DNA of 16,356 bases, from positions 1-16,356 of the forward strand of contig URIN01000002.1 of assembly GCA_900547915.1 (NCBI GenBank). The letters run 5' to 3'. The position numbers and the translations under genes were made by a program. The stretch is from an uncultured Clostridium sp. (GTDB lineage Bacteria; Bacillota; Clostridia; Oscillospirales; Acutalibacteraceae). Position 1 is the first letter of the stretch; each line of letters begins with the position of its first letter. Positions 1 through 8,348 of this stretch are shown here, piece after piece. Under the pieces are notes generated by a model. It saw only the letters and a program-made list of their open reading frames with translations. It had not been told where the DNA came from and did no database searches.

Positions 1-194
1 ATCTTACGAAGCGCGGAATTAGGCTTTTTAGGTGTAGCAGTCTTTACTGCTGTGCAAACGCCGCGCTTCTGAGGAGAGCAGTTATCGTTCATAACATTCT
101 TCTTTGTGTTAAGGCTCTTCAAAAGTGCCGGCGCCTTCGCCTTTTTCTCTACAGACTTTCTGCCTGTTCTTACTAACTGATTAAAGGTAGGCAA
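1..194 (-). CDS. rpsL: 30S ribosomal protein S12, N-terminal part (cut by window edge)
   Basis: Ribosomal protein S12 lies at the decoding centre of the small subunit and helps control translational accuracy. The 64 visible codons start [17 protein letters not shown] and include [24 protein letters not shown], the hallmark S12 core. Between them is a spacer of about 15 residues ([14 protein letters not shown]), the same kind of insertion seen in Bacillus S12 and absent from the E. coli protein. Both lysines of TPKKPN, including the one equivalent to E. coli K43, are intact, so no classic streptomycin-resistance change is visible in this part. The start codon is TTG at 194-192: there is no in-frame ATG before the conserved PTFNQLVR, and an AAGGAG site sits 10 nt upstream. 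The C-terminal half lies outside the window. The gene follows rpoC, as is standard for the str operon. Confidence 0.96.
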   Translation of the reverse strand, partial: MPTFNQLVRTGRKSVEKKAKAPALLKSLNTKKNVMNDNCSPQKRGVCTAVKTATPKKPNSALRK

Positions 195-204
195 TAGTTT
201 ATAT

Positions 205-210
205 CTCCTT
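205..210 (-). promoter_or_regulatory. Ribosome binding site deciding the TTG start of rpsL
   Basis: On the minus strand this reads AAGGAG, 10 nt before TTG. It is the only good Shine-Dalgarno match near the conserved N-terminus and supports the non-ATG start. Confidence 0.8.
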
Positions 211-220
211 TCTGTAATAT

Positions 221-243
221 TTATGCGCATCATGTGCGCATAA
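221..243 (-). promoter_or_regulatory. Perfect 9-bp hairpin just upstream of the rpsL ribosome binding site
   Basis: The arms TTATGCGCA and TGCGCATAA are perfectly complementary around a 5-nt loop (230-234). The stem ends 10 nt before the AAGGAG of rpsL, so in RNA it sits at the edge of the ribosome binding region. It could modulate rpsL translation, serve as a processing site or bind a protein. No T-run follows, so it does not look like a terminator. The function is inference. Confidence 0.55.
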
Positions 244-281
244 GCCGACGCTCTTACATATATAAAAGCGCCCGTTTACAC

Positions 282-325
282 GCACATATTGAGGCGGGCA
301 TAAAGCCTGCCTCAATATTTTGTGC
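282..325 (-). promoter_or_regulatory. Long imperfect hairpin between rpoC and rpsL
   Basis: The arms at 286-299 and 305-318 pair over 14 positions with a single mismatch (A-C in the minus-strand RNA, a G-T wobble in the plus-strand RNA) around a 5-nt loop. GCACA (282-286) and TGTGC (321-325) can extend the stem past a small bulge. In the minus-strand RNA there is no T-run directly after the stem; the nearest T-rich stretch comes about 20 nt later. It is therefore more likely a partial terminator, attenuator or processing site in the rpoC-rpsL spacer than a full terminator. Confidence 0.55.
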
Positions 326-395
326 ATTAGTGCCAAAATAATTAAAAATATTTGTTAAATGTGCCGTTTTTCCACTCGCACAATTATCAAGTATA

Positions 396-3300
396 TCACT
401 CAGTAGCACTATTTGTCAATAGCTTTTGAAGCTGTTCGAGATTTAAAATTTCCTCCGAGCCCTCTGAAGAAAGATAGCTTGGAATAACATCAACATCACG
501 GAACACATCCATACCTGTGCCGGCGGGAACGAGTTTACCGATGATAACGTTCTCTTTAAGACCGATAAGCGGATCAACCTTACCCTTGATAGCGGCATCA
601 GTAAGAACTCTTGTTGTTTCCTGGAATGACGCAGCTGAAAGGAATGAATCTGTTGCAAGTGATGCCTTTGTGATACCCATAAGAACAGGAATGCGTGTTG
701 CTTTTTTAAGACCTGTTTCACCGGCAGCAATTCTGGCATCAATTATATCATTAGCTTCCTCAACAGTTGCAACATCAACCATTGTTCCTGAAACAAGATC
801 TGTATCACCTGCATCGTCAACCGTGCACTTCTTAAGCATCTGACGAACGATAACCTCAATGTGTTTATCGTTGATATCAACACCCTGTGTACGGTAAGCA
901 AACTGAACTTCCTGAATAAGGTAATTATAAACAGCTTCTTCACCGAGAATGGCAAGAATGTCATTCGGGTTCTTAGAACCGTAAGTGAGTTCCTGACCCT
1001 TAACAACATGAGCGCCTTCTGTGATTTCCTCACGAATTCTAAAGCCGTAAGGAACAAGATATTTCTTTTCCTCAAGTGTGTCGCTGTTTGTAACAACGAT
1101 ATGCTGAGCCTTTTTTACTTCCTCAAATCTGACAGTACCGTCAATTTCAGAAAGGATAGCATACTGCTTCGGCTTTCTTGCCTCGAAAAGTTCCTCAACT
1201 CTGGGAAGACCCTGTGTGATATCTTCACCGCCTGCGATACCGCCGGTATGGAACGTTCTCATTGTAAGCTGTGTACCGGGCTCACCGATTGACTGTGCAG
1301 CTATGATGCCGACTGCCTCACCAACCTGAACAGGTTCATTAAACGCAAGGTTTGAACCATAGCACTTGCGGCAAACACCGTGGCGTGATTTACATGTGAT
1401 AAGTGAGCGAATCTTAACTTCCTTGATTCCGGCAGAAACAATCTTATCTGCTGTTTCTTTGGATATCATTTCGTTAGGTGTTGCAATAACCTCACCTGTA
1501 TTCGGATCTACAACGTCATTGAGCGGGAATCTGCCTATAAGACGTTCGTTAAGAGATTCAAGTTCACGGTTACCGTCCATGATAGCCTTAACAACGATAC
1601 CATCTTTGCAGCCACAGTCATCATCACGGATAATAACATCCTGAGAAACGTCTACAAGACGTCTTGTAAGGTAACCTGAGTCAGCCGTACGAAGAGCCGT
1701 ATCAGCAAGGCCTTTACGCGCACCTCTTGAAGAAATGAAGTATTCAAGAATATTAAGACCTTCACGGTAGTTAGCGCGAATTGGGATTTCAATTGTTTTA
1801 CCTGCTGTATTTGCAATAAGTCCGCGCATACCTGCAAGCTGACGAAGCTGAGCGGTACTACCACGTGCACCGGAGTCTACCATCATGTGGATTGGGTTAT
1901 GAGTACCGTCAAAGTTTGAAGTAAGTTCGTTTGTAACTTTATTTGTACAATCTTCCCAAGCCTTAATTACAGCTGATGAACGCTCTTCGTTTGTGATAAG
2001 ACCGTAATTGTAGTTGAGAGTGATCTCGTCAACTTTCTTTTCTGCCTCATCAAGAAATTCTTTCTTGGCATCCGGAATAAGAGCATCGCATACAGCAACA
2101 GTTGTACCGGAAACGGTTGAATACTTGTAACCCTGAGCCTTGATTGCGTCAAGAGCAACAGATGCCACAGAAACACCGTGAACGGAGATAAGTCTGTCAA
2201 CGATCTTACCGAGCTCGCCCTTCTTAACAACGAAGTCAATTTCAGGTTTGAACTCGAGTTCAGGCTTTGAGCGGTCAACAAATCCAAGATCCTGCGGAAT
2301 AGGATTATTGAAAATAACTCTACCGATAGTGGTTATGATAACCGCACTCTTTGTGCCGTTCTCCGTATCCTTTGTTACGCGGATTTTAGCGGGAGAATGC
2401 ATACCAAGGGAACCTTCCTGATATGCCATCATAGCCTCGTCTTTATCTCTGTATATCTTATATGATTTATAAATTGAGAACTCTGAAACAAGTTCGTCAT
2501 CAACATCTGAGCAAAGGAACTGAGAATCAGTATATTTGCCGTTGATTTTTGCCTTTACATCCTCAAAGGATATCTCTTTGGTTCTTTCTTCATCCTCAAA
2601 GAACTTAGGCTGACCGGGCTCGCCCTCTTTAATCATTGTAAGATAGTAAGAACCGATAACCATATCCTGTGTAGGAACTGTTACAGGCTTACCGTCTGAA
2701 GGCTTGAGCAAGTTGTTGGCGGCAAGCATAAGAAGTCTTGCCTCTGCCTGTGCCTCTGCTGAAAGAGGAACGTGAACAGCCATCTGGTCACCGTCGAAGT
2801 CAGCATTGAACGCTGTGCAGGCAAGCGGATGAAGCTTGATAGCTCTGCCCTCTACAAGAACGGGCTCAAACGCCTGGATACCGAGACGGTGAAGTGTGGG
2901 AGCACGGTTGAGCATTACGGGGTGGTCTTTAATAACTACCTCAAGAGCATCCCATACTGCAGGATCCTGCGCTCTTTCAACTTTTTTCCTTGCTGATTTA
3001 ATATTTGAAGCGGCTCCTGTTGCAACAAGGCGTTTCATAACGAAAGGCTTGAAAAGCTCAATTGCCATTTCCTTGGGAAGACCGCACTGGTGCATTTTAA
3101 GTTCGGGACCTACAACGATAACGGAACGTCCTGAATAGTCAACACGCTTACCGAGAAGGTTCTGACGAAAACGGCCCTGCTTACCCTTGAGCATATCGGA
3201 AAGAGATTTAAGAGGACGGTTGCTGGGGCCTGTAACGGGTCTGCCTCTGCGGCCGTTATCAATAAGCGCGTCAACAGCTTCCTGAAGCATTCTCTTTTCA

Positions 3301-4148
3301 TTTCTTACGATAATATCGGGTGCGCCGAGCTCAAGAAGTCTCTTGAGACGGTTGTTTCTGTTTATAACTCTTCTGTAAAGGTCATTAAGGTCTGATGTTG
3401 CAAATCTGCCGCCGTCAAGCTGAACCATGGGTCTGATATCTGGCGGGATTACGGGGATAACATCAAGTATCATCCACTCAAGCTTGTTGCCGCTCTTGCA
3501 GAAAGCGTCTACAACATCAAGTCTCTTGAGAAGGCGAACTCTCTTCTGACCTGTTGCGTTTTCAAGTTCCGCGTTGAGTTCATCACGAAGCTGGAATACA
3601 TCTATATCCTGAAGAAGCTTTTTAATAGCCTCTGCGCCCATTCCTGCCTCAAAATCGTCCTCGTAACGCTCACGCATATCTGCGTATTCTTTCTCGTTGA
3701 GGATCTGCATTTTCTCAAGCGGGGTATCACCGGGATCGGTTACGATATAAAGTGCGAAATAAAGCACCTTTTCAAGATAACGGGGGCTTATATCAAGCAC
3801 AAGACCGAGACGGCTTGGTATTCCCTTGAAATACCAGATGTGGGAAACGGGAGCTGCAAGTTCGATATGACCCATACGCTCACGTCTTACCTTAGAGCGC
3901 GTGATCTCAACGCCGCAGCGCTCGCAGACTTTGCCCTTATAGCGGATTCTCTTATACTTTCCGCAATGACACTCCCAGTCCTTGGTAGGTCCGAAGATCT
4001 TTTCGCAGTAAAGGCCGTCCTTCTCAGGCTTAAGAGTTCTGTAATTTATTGTTTCCGGCTTTGTAACCTCGCCGTAAGACCATTCACGAATCTTTTCAGG
4101 AGAGGCAAGGCCGATTCTTATTGAACTGAATTCGTTTTGATTTTCCAT
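396..4148 (-). CDS. rpoC: DNA-directed RNA polymerase subunit beta-prime
   Basis: This is the largest subunit of bacterial RNA polymerase; with RpoB it forms the catalytic cleft. The protein has 1250 residues, close to other Firmicutes RpoC proteins and without the large lineage-specific insertion of the E. coli trigger loop. Visible hallmarks are the N-terminal zinc site (Cys60, 62, 75 and 78), the active-site loop NADFDGD at 448-454 whose Asp450, 452 and 454 hold the catalytic magnesium, the bridge-helix region ([17 protein letters not shown]), the second zinc site (CGC plus [11 protein letters not shown]) and the trigger loop ([12 protein letters not shown]). ATG at 4148 is preceded by AAAGGAG at a 9-nt spacing. 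It lies 49 bp after rpoB with no terminator between, so the two are co-transcribed. All key residues look intact. Confidence 0.99.
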   Translation of the reverse strand: MENQNEFSSIRIGLASPEKIREWSYGEVTKPETINYRTLKPEKDGLYCEKIFGPTKDWECHCGKYKRIRYKGKVCERCGVEITRSKVRRERMGHIELAAPVSHIWYFKGIPSRLGLVLDISPRYLEKVLYFALYIVTDPGDTPLEKMQILNEKEYADMRERYEDDFEAGMGAEAIKKLLQDIDVFQLRDELNAELENATGQKRVRLLKRLDVVDAFCKSGNKLEWMILDVIPVIPPDIRPMVQLDGGRFATSDLNDLYRRVINRNNRLKRLLELGAPDIIVRNEKRMLQEAVDALIDNGRRGRPVTGPSNRPLKSLSDMLKGKQGRFRQNLLGKRVDYSGRSVIVVGPELKMHQCGLPKEMAIELFKPFVMKRLVATGAASNIKSARKKVERAQDPAVWDALEVVIKDHPVMLNRAPTLHRLGIQAFEPVLVEGRAIKLHPLACTAFNADFDGDQMAVHVPLSAEAQAEARLLMLAANNLLKPSDGKPVTVPTQDMVIGSYYLTMIKEGEPGQPKFFEDEERTKEISFEDVKAKINGKYTDSQFLCSDVDDELVSEFSIYKSYKIYRDKDEAMMAYQEGSLGMHSPAKIRVTKDTENGTKSAVIITTIGRVIFNNPIPQDLGFVDRSKPELEFKPEIDFVVKKGELGKIVDRLISVHGVSVASVALDAIKAQGYKYSTVSGTTVAVCDALIPDAKKEFLDEAEKKVDEITLNYNYGLITNEERSSAVIKAWEDCTNKVTNELTSNFDGTHNPIHMMVDSGARGSTAQLRQLAGMRGLIANTAGKTIEIPIRANYREGLNILEYFISSRGARKGLADTALRTADSGYLTRRLVDVSQDVIIRDDDCGCKDGIVVKAIMDGNRELESLNERLIGRFPLNDVVDPNTGEVIATPNEMISKETADKIVSAGIKEVKIRSLITCKSRHGVCRKCYGSNLAFNEPVQVGEAVGIIAAQSIGEPGTQLTMRTFHTGGIAGGEDITQGLPRVEELFEARKPKQYAILSEIDGTVRFEEVKKAQHIVVTNSDTLEEKKYLVPYGFRIREEITEGAHVVKGQELTYGSKNPNDILAILGEEAVYNYLIQEVQFAYRTQGVDINDKHIEVIVRQMLKKCTVDDAGDTDLVSGTMVDVATVEEANDIIDARIAAGETGLKKATRIPVLMGITKASLATDSFLSAASFQETTRVLTDAAIKGKVDPLIGLKENVIIGKLVPAGTGMDVFRDVDVIPSYLSSEGSEEILNLEQLQKLLTNSATE

Positions 4149-4197
4149 TTGGAAGCACTCCTTTATATATAATGTAATGCAGGTTTTCGGTCAGTGA

Positions 4198-7100
4198 TTA
4201 TTCGTCATAATCGTCATTCTGTGTATCGCTGAACAGATCGTCCATATCAGAATCCTGACCTGCTTCCTCGCCGTCTTCCTCGGGATTTTCGAAAGAATAG
4301 CCTTCGCCGTTCGTTTCAAAATCGTTTACCTCGGAAAATGCGTTTTCATCTATAGGCTGAATTTCCGTGCCGTCATCAATATCCTGCTTAAGCTCTACCT
4401 CGTTGCCGTTCTTATCTCTAAGCTGAACATCGAGACCGAGAGCCTGAAGTTCCTTGAACAGAACCTTAAAGGATTCCGGTGTGCCGGCAGGCGGAATGTT
4501 TTCGCCCTTTACAATAGCCTCATAGGTCTTAACTCTGCCTGAAACATCATCCGACTTAACGGTGATGATCTCCTGAAGAGTATAGGCAGCGCCGTAAGCC
4601 TCAAGAGCCCAAACTTCCATTTCACCGAAACGCTGGCCGCCGAACTGGGCTTTACCGCCAAGTGGCTGCTGCGTAACCATGCTGTAAGGACCTGTTGAAC
4701 GAGCGTGGATCTTATCGTCAACAAGGTGATGGAGCTTGAGGTAGTACATATAACCCACTGTTATCGGGTTATCGAATTTCTCGCCTGTTCTGCCGTCCGT
4801 AAGGATAGTTTTACCGTCCTCTGAAAGGCCTGCAAGGCGGAGACATTCGCGGATATCGTCCTCGTGAGCACCGTCAAATACGGGTGTGCACATCTTCCAG
4901 CCGAGAGCCTTTGCGGCATAGCCGAGATGAACCTCAAGTACCTGACCGATGTTCATACGTGAAGGTACGCCGAGAGGGTTAAGAACGATATCAAGCGGTC
5001 TGCCGTCCGGAAGGAACGGCATATCTTCCTGCGGAAGTACACGTGAAACAACGCCCTTGTTTCCGTGACGGCCCGCCATTTTATCGCCCACCTGGATTTT
5101 TCTCTTCTGGGCAATGTAAATTCTTACTTTCTTATTAACGCCGGGGCTGAGCTCTTCACAGTCCTTGCGCTCAAAATGCTTAACATCAACAACGATGCCG
5201 TACTCACCGTGAGGAACACGGAGTGAAGTATCTCTTACTTCTCTTGCCTTCTCGCCGAAAATAGCACGGAGAAGTCTTTCTTCAGCGGTAAGCTCAGTCT
5301 CGCCCTTAGGTGTTACCTTGCCGACAAGTATATCACCTGTGTGAACTTCTGCGCCGACACGGATGATACCGTCTTCGTCAAGGTCTTTGAGGGCATCTTC
5401 GCCCACATTAGGAATATCACGTGTGATCTCTTCGGGGCCGAGTTTTGTATCTCTTGCCTCAACCTCATGCTCCTCAATGTGGATAGAGGTGTAGACATCT
5501 TCACGCACCATTTTTTCATTGATAAGAACGGCGTCCTCGTAGTTGTAGCCTTCCCATGTCATAAATCCGATGAGGGCATTCTTACCGAGTGAGATCTCGC
5601 CGTTGCAGGTTGCAGGACCATCCGCGATTACCTGCCCCGCCTCAACTTTCTGGCGGATTGAAACGATTGGTCTCTGGTTTATGCAGGTATCCTGGTTGGA
5701 GCCGCTGAACTTGATAAGTTCATATCTGTCCACATCGCCCTTTTTAACGGTGATCTCTATTGATCTGGCATCTACTGCAGTAACGGTACCGCCGCGCTTT
5801 GCGATTACAACAACGCCTGAGTCGTAAGCAGCTTTATATTCCATGCCGGTGCCTACAACGGGAGCTTCCGTCTTAAGAAGCGGAACTGCCTGTCTCTGCA
5901 TGTTTGCACCCATAAGAGCACGGTTTGCGTCATCGTTTTCAAGGAACGGGATCATTGCGGTAGCAACTGAAACAACCATCTTGGGCGAAACGTCCATAAA
6001 GTCTACCTTTTCCGGCTCACAGGTGATGAACTCATCCCTGTGACGGCAGGTAACACGCTTGTTGGTAAATCTGCCGTTTTCGTCAAGCGGTTCGTTTGCC
6101 TGTGCAACAACATAATTATCCTCGACATCAGCTGTCATATAAACAACCTCTGATGTTACAACTCCTGTTTCCTTATCAACTCTGCGGTAAGGAGCCTCGA
6201 TAAAGCCGTATTCGTTGAGGCGGCTGTAACATGCAAGGTAAGAAATAAGACCGATGTTGGGACCTTCAGGAGTCTCAATGGGGCACATTCTGCCGTAATG
6301 AGTATAATGAACGTCACGGACTTCGAATCCGGCTCTGTCTCTTGAAAGACCGCCGGGGCCGAGGGCGGAAAGTCTTCTCTTATGAGTAAGTTCCGCAAGC
6401 GGGTTATTCTGATCCATAAACTGTGAAAGCGGAGAAGAACCGAAGAACTCTTTGATAGCCGCAACAACGGGGCGAATATTGATAAGCGCCTGAGGAGTAA
6501 TCTCATCTCCGTTGTCCTGAGCCTGAAGAGTCATTCTTTCACGTATAACTCTTTCCATTCTTGAGAAGCCGATTCTAACCTGATTCTGAAGAAGTTCGCC
6601 TACAGCTCTGATACGGCGGTTTCCGAGATGGTCAATATCATCGGTAGTGCCTACGCCGTGAGCAATATTGATAAGATATGAAACGGAAGCAAAGATATCA
6701 TCCGTAACAATGTGCTTTGGAATAAGATCATCTGCGTGGATTCTGATCTCTTCTCTGAGCATTTCTTCGTCATCGCCGCATTTTTCAAGTATCTCTGAAA
6801 GTGCTCTGTAAGAAACCTTTTCGTTTATGCCGTATTCCTTGCAGTCAAAGTCAACATATTTATCGATGTCAACCATACCGTTTGAAACGATCTTAATCTC
6901 TACGCCGTCAGCATCAACAAACGCATACATAACGCCTGCGTTTTCTATCTCAAGGGCTTTTTCTTTATCGATCTTTTCACCTGCGTCAGCAAGAAATTCG
7001 CCCTGTGGTGAAATGATAGGCTGAGTAAGAGTGCAGCCGATAAGTCTGTCGCTGAGGGCAAGCTTTTTGTTGTATTTATATCTGCCAACCCTTGAAAGAT

Positions 7101-7899
7101 CATATCTGTGCGGGTCAAAGAAAAGGCCGTCAAGATGTGCCTGAGCAGTTTCAAGGGTAGGAGGCTCGCCGGGACGGAGTTTCTTATAAACCTCGATAAG
7201 AGCCTCTTCCGTGTTTTTGGTTGTATCCTTTTCGATAGTAGCTTCTATTCTTTCGTCATTGCCGAAGAATTCTCTGATTTCATCATCTGTGCCAAGACCG
7301 AGTGCTCTGAGGAATGTGGTAATGAATATCTTTCTGTTCTTATCTATTCTTACATAGAAAAGATCGTTGGCATCTGTTTCATATTCAAGCCATGCGCCTC
7401 TGTTGGGGATAACAGTGTTTGTATAAAGCTCCTTACCGGTCTTATCATGCTCCATATGATAATAAACGCCGGGAGAACGCACGAGCTGAGAAACTATACA
7501 TCTTTCTGCACCATTAATGATGAATGTACCCGCATCAGTCATAAGCGGGAAATCGCCCATATAAACATTGTTTTCCTTAACTTCGCCCGTTTCTTTATTA
7601 AGCAGGCGAGCAGTAACCGTAAGCGGTTTTGCATAGTTGGCGTCAAGTTCCTTGCACTGCGCAATTGTATACTTAGGCGGCTCATCCATTGAATAATCAA
7701 TGAAATCAAGCACGAGATTTCCGGTGTAATCAGTTATAGAACCGATATCGCGGAATACCTCTCGCATGCCTTCGTCAAGAAACCACTGGTAGGACTTCTT
7801 CTGCACCTCAATAAGATTTGGCATCTGCATAACTTCGTTGATCTTAGCGAAGCTTTTTCTTGTTGTTGTGCCGAACTGAACATCCTTTACATTTACCAT
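4198..7899 (-). CDS. rpoB: DNA-directed RNA polymerase subunit beta
   Basis: This is the second catalytic subunit of RNA polymerase and the target of rifampicin. The open frame runs up to 8097, but the proper start is ATG at 7899, giving 1233 residues. The family N-terminus aligns from [17 protein letters not shown] onward, a GGAG site lies 11 nt upstream, and the likely promoter sits inside the extended frame. The rifampicin pocket ([15 protein letters not shown], about residues 487-515) keeps the equivalents of E. coli D516 (Asp496), H526 (His506), R529 (Arg509) and S531 (Ser511), so it looks wild-type. The catalytic-cleft motif [13 protein letters not shown] is present. The last 60 or so residues form an acidic tail, common in Firmicutes RpoB. 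Unusually, rplJ-rplL do not precede it; a divergent transporter gene does. Confidence 0.99.
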   Translation of the reverse strand: MVNVKDVQFGTTTRKSFAKINEVMQMPNLIEVQKKSYQWFLDEGMREVFRDIGSITDYTGNLVLDFIDYSMDEPPKYTIAQCKELDANYAKPLTVTARLLNKETGEVKENNVYMGDFPLMTDAGTFIINGAERCIVSQLVRSPGVYYHMEHDKTGKELYTNTVIPNRGAWLEYETDANDLFYVRIDKNRKIFITTFLRALGLGTDDEIREFFGNDERIEATIEKDTTKNTEEALIEVYKKLRPGEPPTLETAQAHLDGLFFDPHRYDLSRVGRYKYNKKLALSDRLIGCTLTQPIISPQGEFLADAGEKIDKEKALEIENAGVMYAFVDADGVEIKIVSNGMVDIDKYVDFDCKEYGINEKVSYRALSEILEKCGDDEEMLREEIRIHADDLIPKHIVTDDIFASVSYLINIAHGVGTTDDIDHLGNRRIRAVGELLQNQVRIGFSRMERVIRERMTLQAQDNGDEITPQALINIRPVVAAIKEFFGSSPLSQFMDQNNPLAELTHKRRLSALGPGGLSRDRAGFEVRDVHYTHYGRMCPIETPEGPNIGLISYLACYSRLNEYGFIEAPYRRVDKETGVVTSEVVYMTADVEDNYVVAQANEPLDENGRFTNKRVTCRHRDEFITCEPEKVDFMDVSPKMVVSVATAMIPFLENDDANRALMGANMQRQAVPLLKTEAPVVGTGMEYKAAYDSGVVVIAKRGGTVTAVDARSIEITVKKGDVDRYELIKFSGSNQDTCINQRPIVSIRQKVEAGQVIADGPATCNGEISLGKNALIGFMTWEGYNYEDAVLINEKMVREDVYTSIHIEEHEVEARDTKLGPEEITRDIPNVGEDALKDLDEDGIIRVGAEVHTGDILVGKVTPKGETELTAEERLLRAIFGEKAREVRDTSLRVPHGEYGIVVDVKHFERKDCEELSPGVNKKVRIYIAQKRKIQVGDKMAGRHGNKGVVSRVLPQEDMPFLPDGRPLDIVLNPLGVPSRMNIGQVLEVHLGYAAKALGWKMCTPVFDGAHEDDIRECLRLAGLSEDGKTILTDGRTGEKFDNPITVGYMYYLKLHHLVDDKIHARSTGPYSMVTQQPLGGKAQFGGQRFGEMEVWALEAYGAAYTLQEIITVKSDDVSGRVKTYEAIVKGENIPPAGTPESFKVLFKELQALGLDVQLRDKNGNEVELKQDIDDGTEIQPIDENAFSEVNDFETNGEGYSFENPEEDGEEAGQDSDMDDLFSDTQNDDYDE

Positions 7900-7910
7900 A
7901 AAGGCAATCA

Positions 7911-7914
7911 CTCC
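7911..7914 (-). promoter_or_regulatory. Ribosome binding site supporting the rpoB start at 7899
   Basis: The minus strand reads GGAG 11 nt before the ATG at 7899-7897. The spacing is a little long, but no better site lies near, and protein similarity begins right after this ATG. Confidence 0.6.
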
Positions 7915-8055
7915 GTTTCTTTGTAAATTTCTGATAAAACACGGAAAACGCGCTGATTTCTCACCCGCAGAAGCGACCGGAAAACACTTTCCAAAGCAGC
8001 CGTAAAAAGCCTGTTTTTCAAAAAGGGCACACTTTCCATTTTTAATGTGGCTTAT

Positions 8056-8084
8056 ATAATAAACATTAAAAGCTAATAAGTCAA
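8056..8084 (-). promoter_or_regulatory. Sigma-A promoter of rpoB-rpoC
   Basis: On the minus strand TTGACT (8084-8079) is separated by 17 bp from TATTAT (8061-8056). Each box matches the sigma-70/A consensus in 5 of 6 positions at ideal spacing. Transcription should begin near 8049, giving a leader of about 150 nt before the rpoB ATG. It lies inside the longer open frame upstream of rpoB, which argues against the longer protein. Confidence 0.82.
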
Positions 8085-8127
8085 TAATAAATTTCAAATA
8101 ATAGTAATTTTTTTGAAAACTTTTTGT

Positions 8128-8148
8128 AACACCCTGCCGGGTGTTTTA
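8128..8148 (+). terminator. Orphan hairpin with intrinsic-terminator shape
   Basis: The arms AACACCC (8128-8134) and GGGTGTT (8139-8145) form a perfect 7-bp stem with a TGCC loop, followed on the plus strand by TTATGTTTT. On the minus strand a non-T sequence follows, so the plus direction is favoured. No plus-strand gene ends before it: rpoB lies to the left on the other strand. The 13-nt string TGCCGGGTGTTTT (8135-8147) also forms the second arm of the tatD terminator at 14520-14532. It may end a short non-coding transcript or block stray transcription. Confidence 0.5.
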
Positions 8149-8291
8149 TGTTTTCTGCTTTTTTTGCCATTTTCACCCCAAAATATCTTGTATTAAAGTC
8201 AGAACAAAACAAGTATTCTTTTTATCTGCAACGCTCCCAAAATTTATCTGTGAACAGACTAAAAATATTAATAAAAATTAGGTTTTTCGTC

Positions 8292-8320
8292 TTTTCAAAG
8301 TCAGATACATTTGATATAAT
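8292..8320 (+). promoter_or_regulatory. Sigma-A promoter of the family 5 binding-protein gene
   Basis: TTTTCA (8292-8297, 4 of 6 consensus bases), a 17-bp spacer and a perfect TATAAT (8315-8320). Transcription would start near 8327, about 22 nt before the chosen ATG at 8349. Confidence 0.75.
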
Positions 8321-8348
8321 ATTGTAACTGATTTAAATGGTGATGTAT

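Larger units (their letters stand above)
7900..8348. other. Divergent intergenic region between rpoB and the binding-protein gene
   Basis: These 449 bp hold no confident gene. From left to right they contain the rpoB leader (about 150 nt, 7900-8048), the minus-strand rpoB promoter (8056-8084), a hairpin with plus-strand terminator shape (8128-8148), an AT-rich stretch (8150-8290) in which I see nothing clear, and the plus-strand promoter of the lipoprotein gene (8292-8320). The leader has a 10-nt direct repeat (TGGAAAGTGT on the minus strand, at 8038-8029 and 7993-7984) and several small stems, such as GGAAA-GTGT-TTTCC. A 29-codon minus-strand frame (8170-8081) is present but poorly supported. 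Confidence 0.7.

Noticed and set aside
861..1292. 143-codon plus-strand frame opposite rpoC
   Set aside because: It is antisense to the conserved C-terminal part of rpoC and lacks supporting signals.
6355..6441. Rifampicin-resistance change in rpoB
   Set aside because: The residues equivalent to E. coli D516, H526, R529 and S531 are all the sensitive type; the Pro in GSSPLSQ is, from memory, a common Firmicutes variant.
7108..7692. 194-codon plus-strand frame opposite rpoB
   Set aside because: It lies wholly antisense within highly conserved rpoB codons, has no ribosome binding site worth noting and no recognisable protein features.
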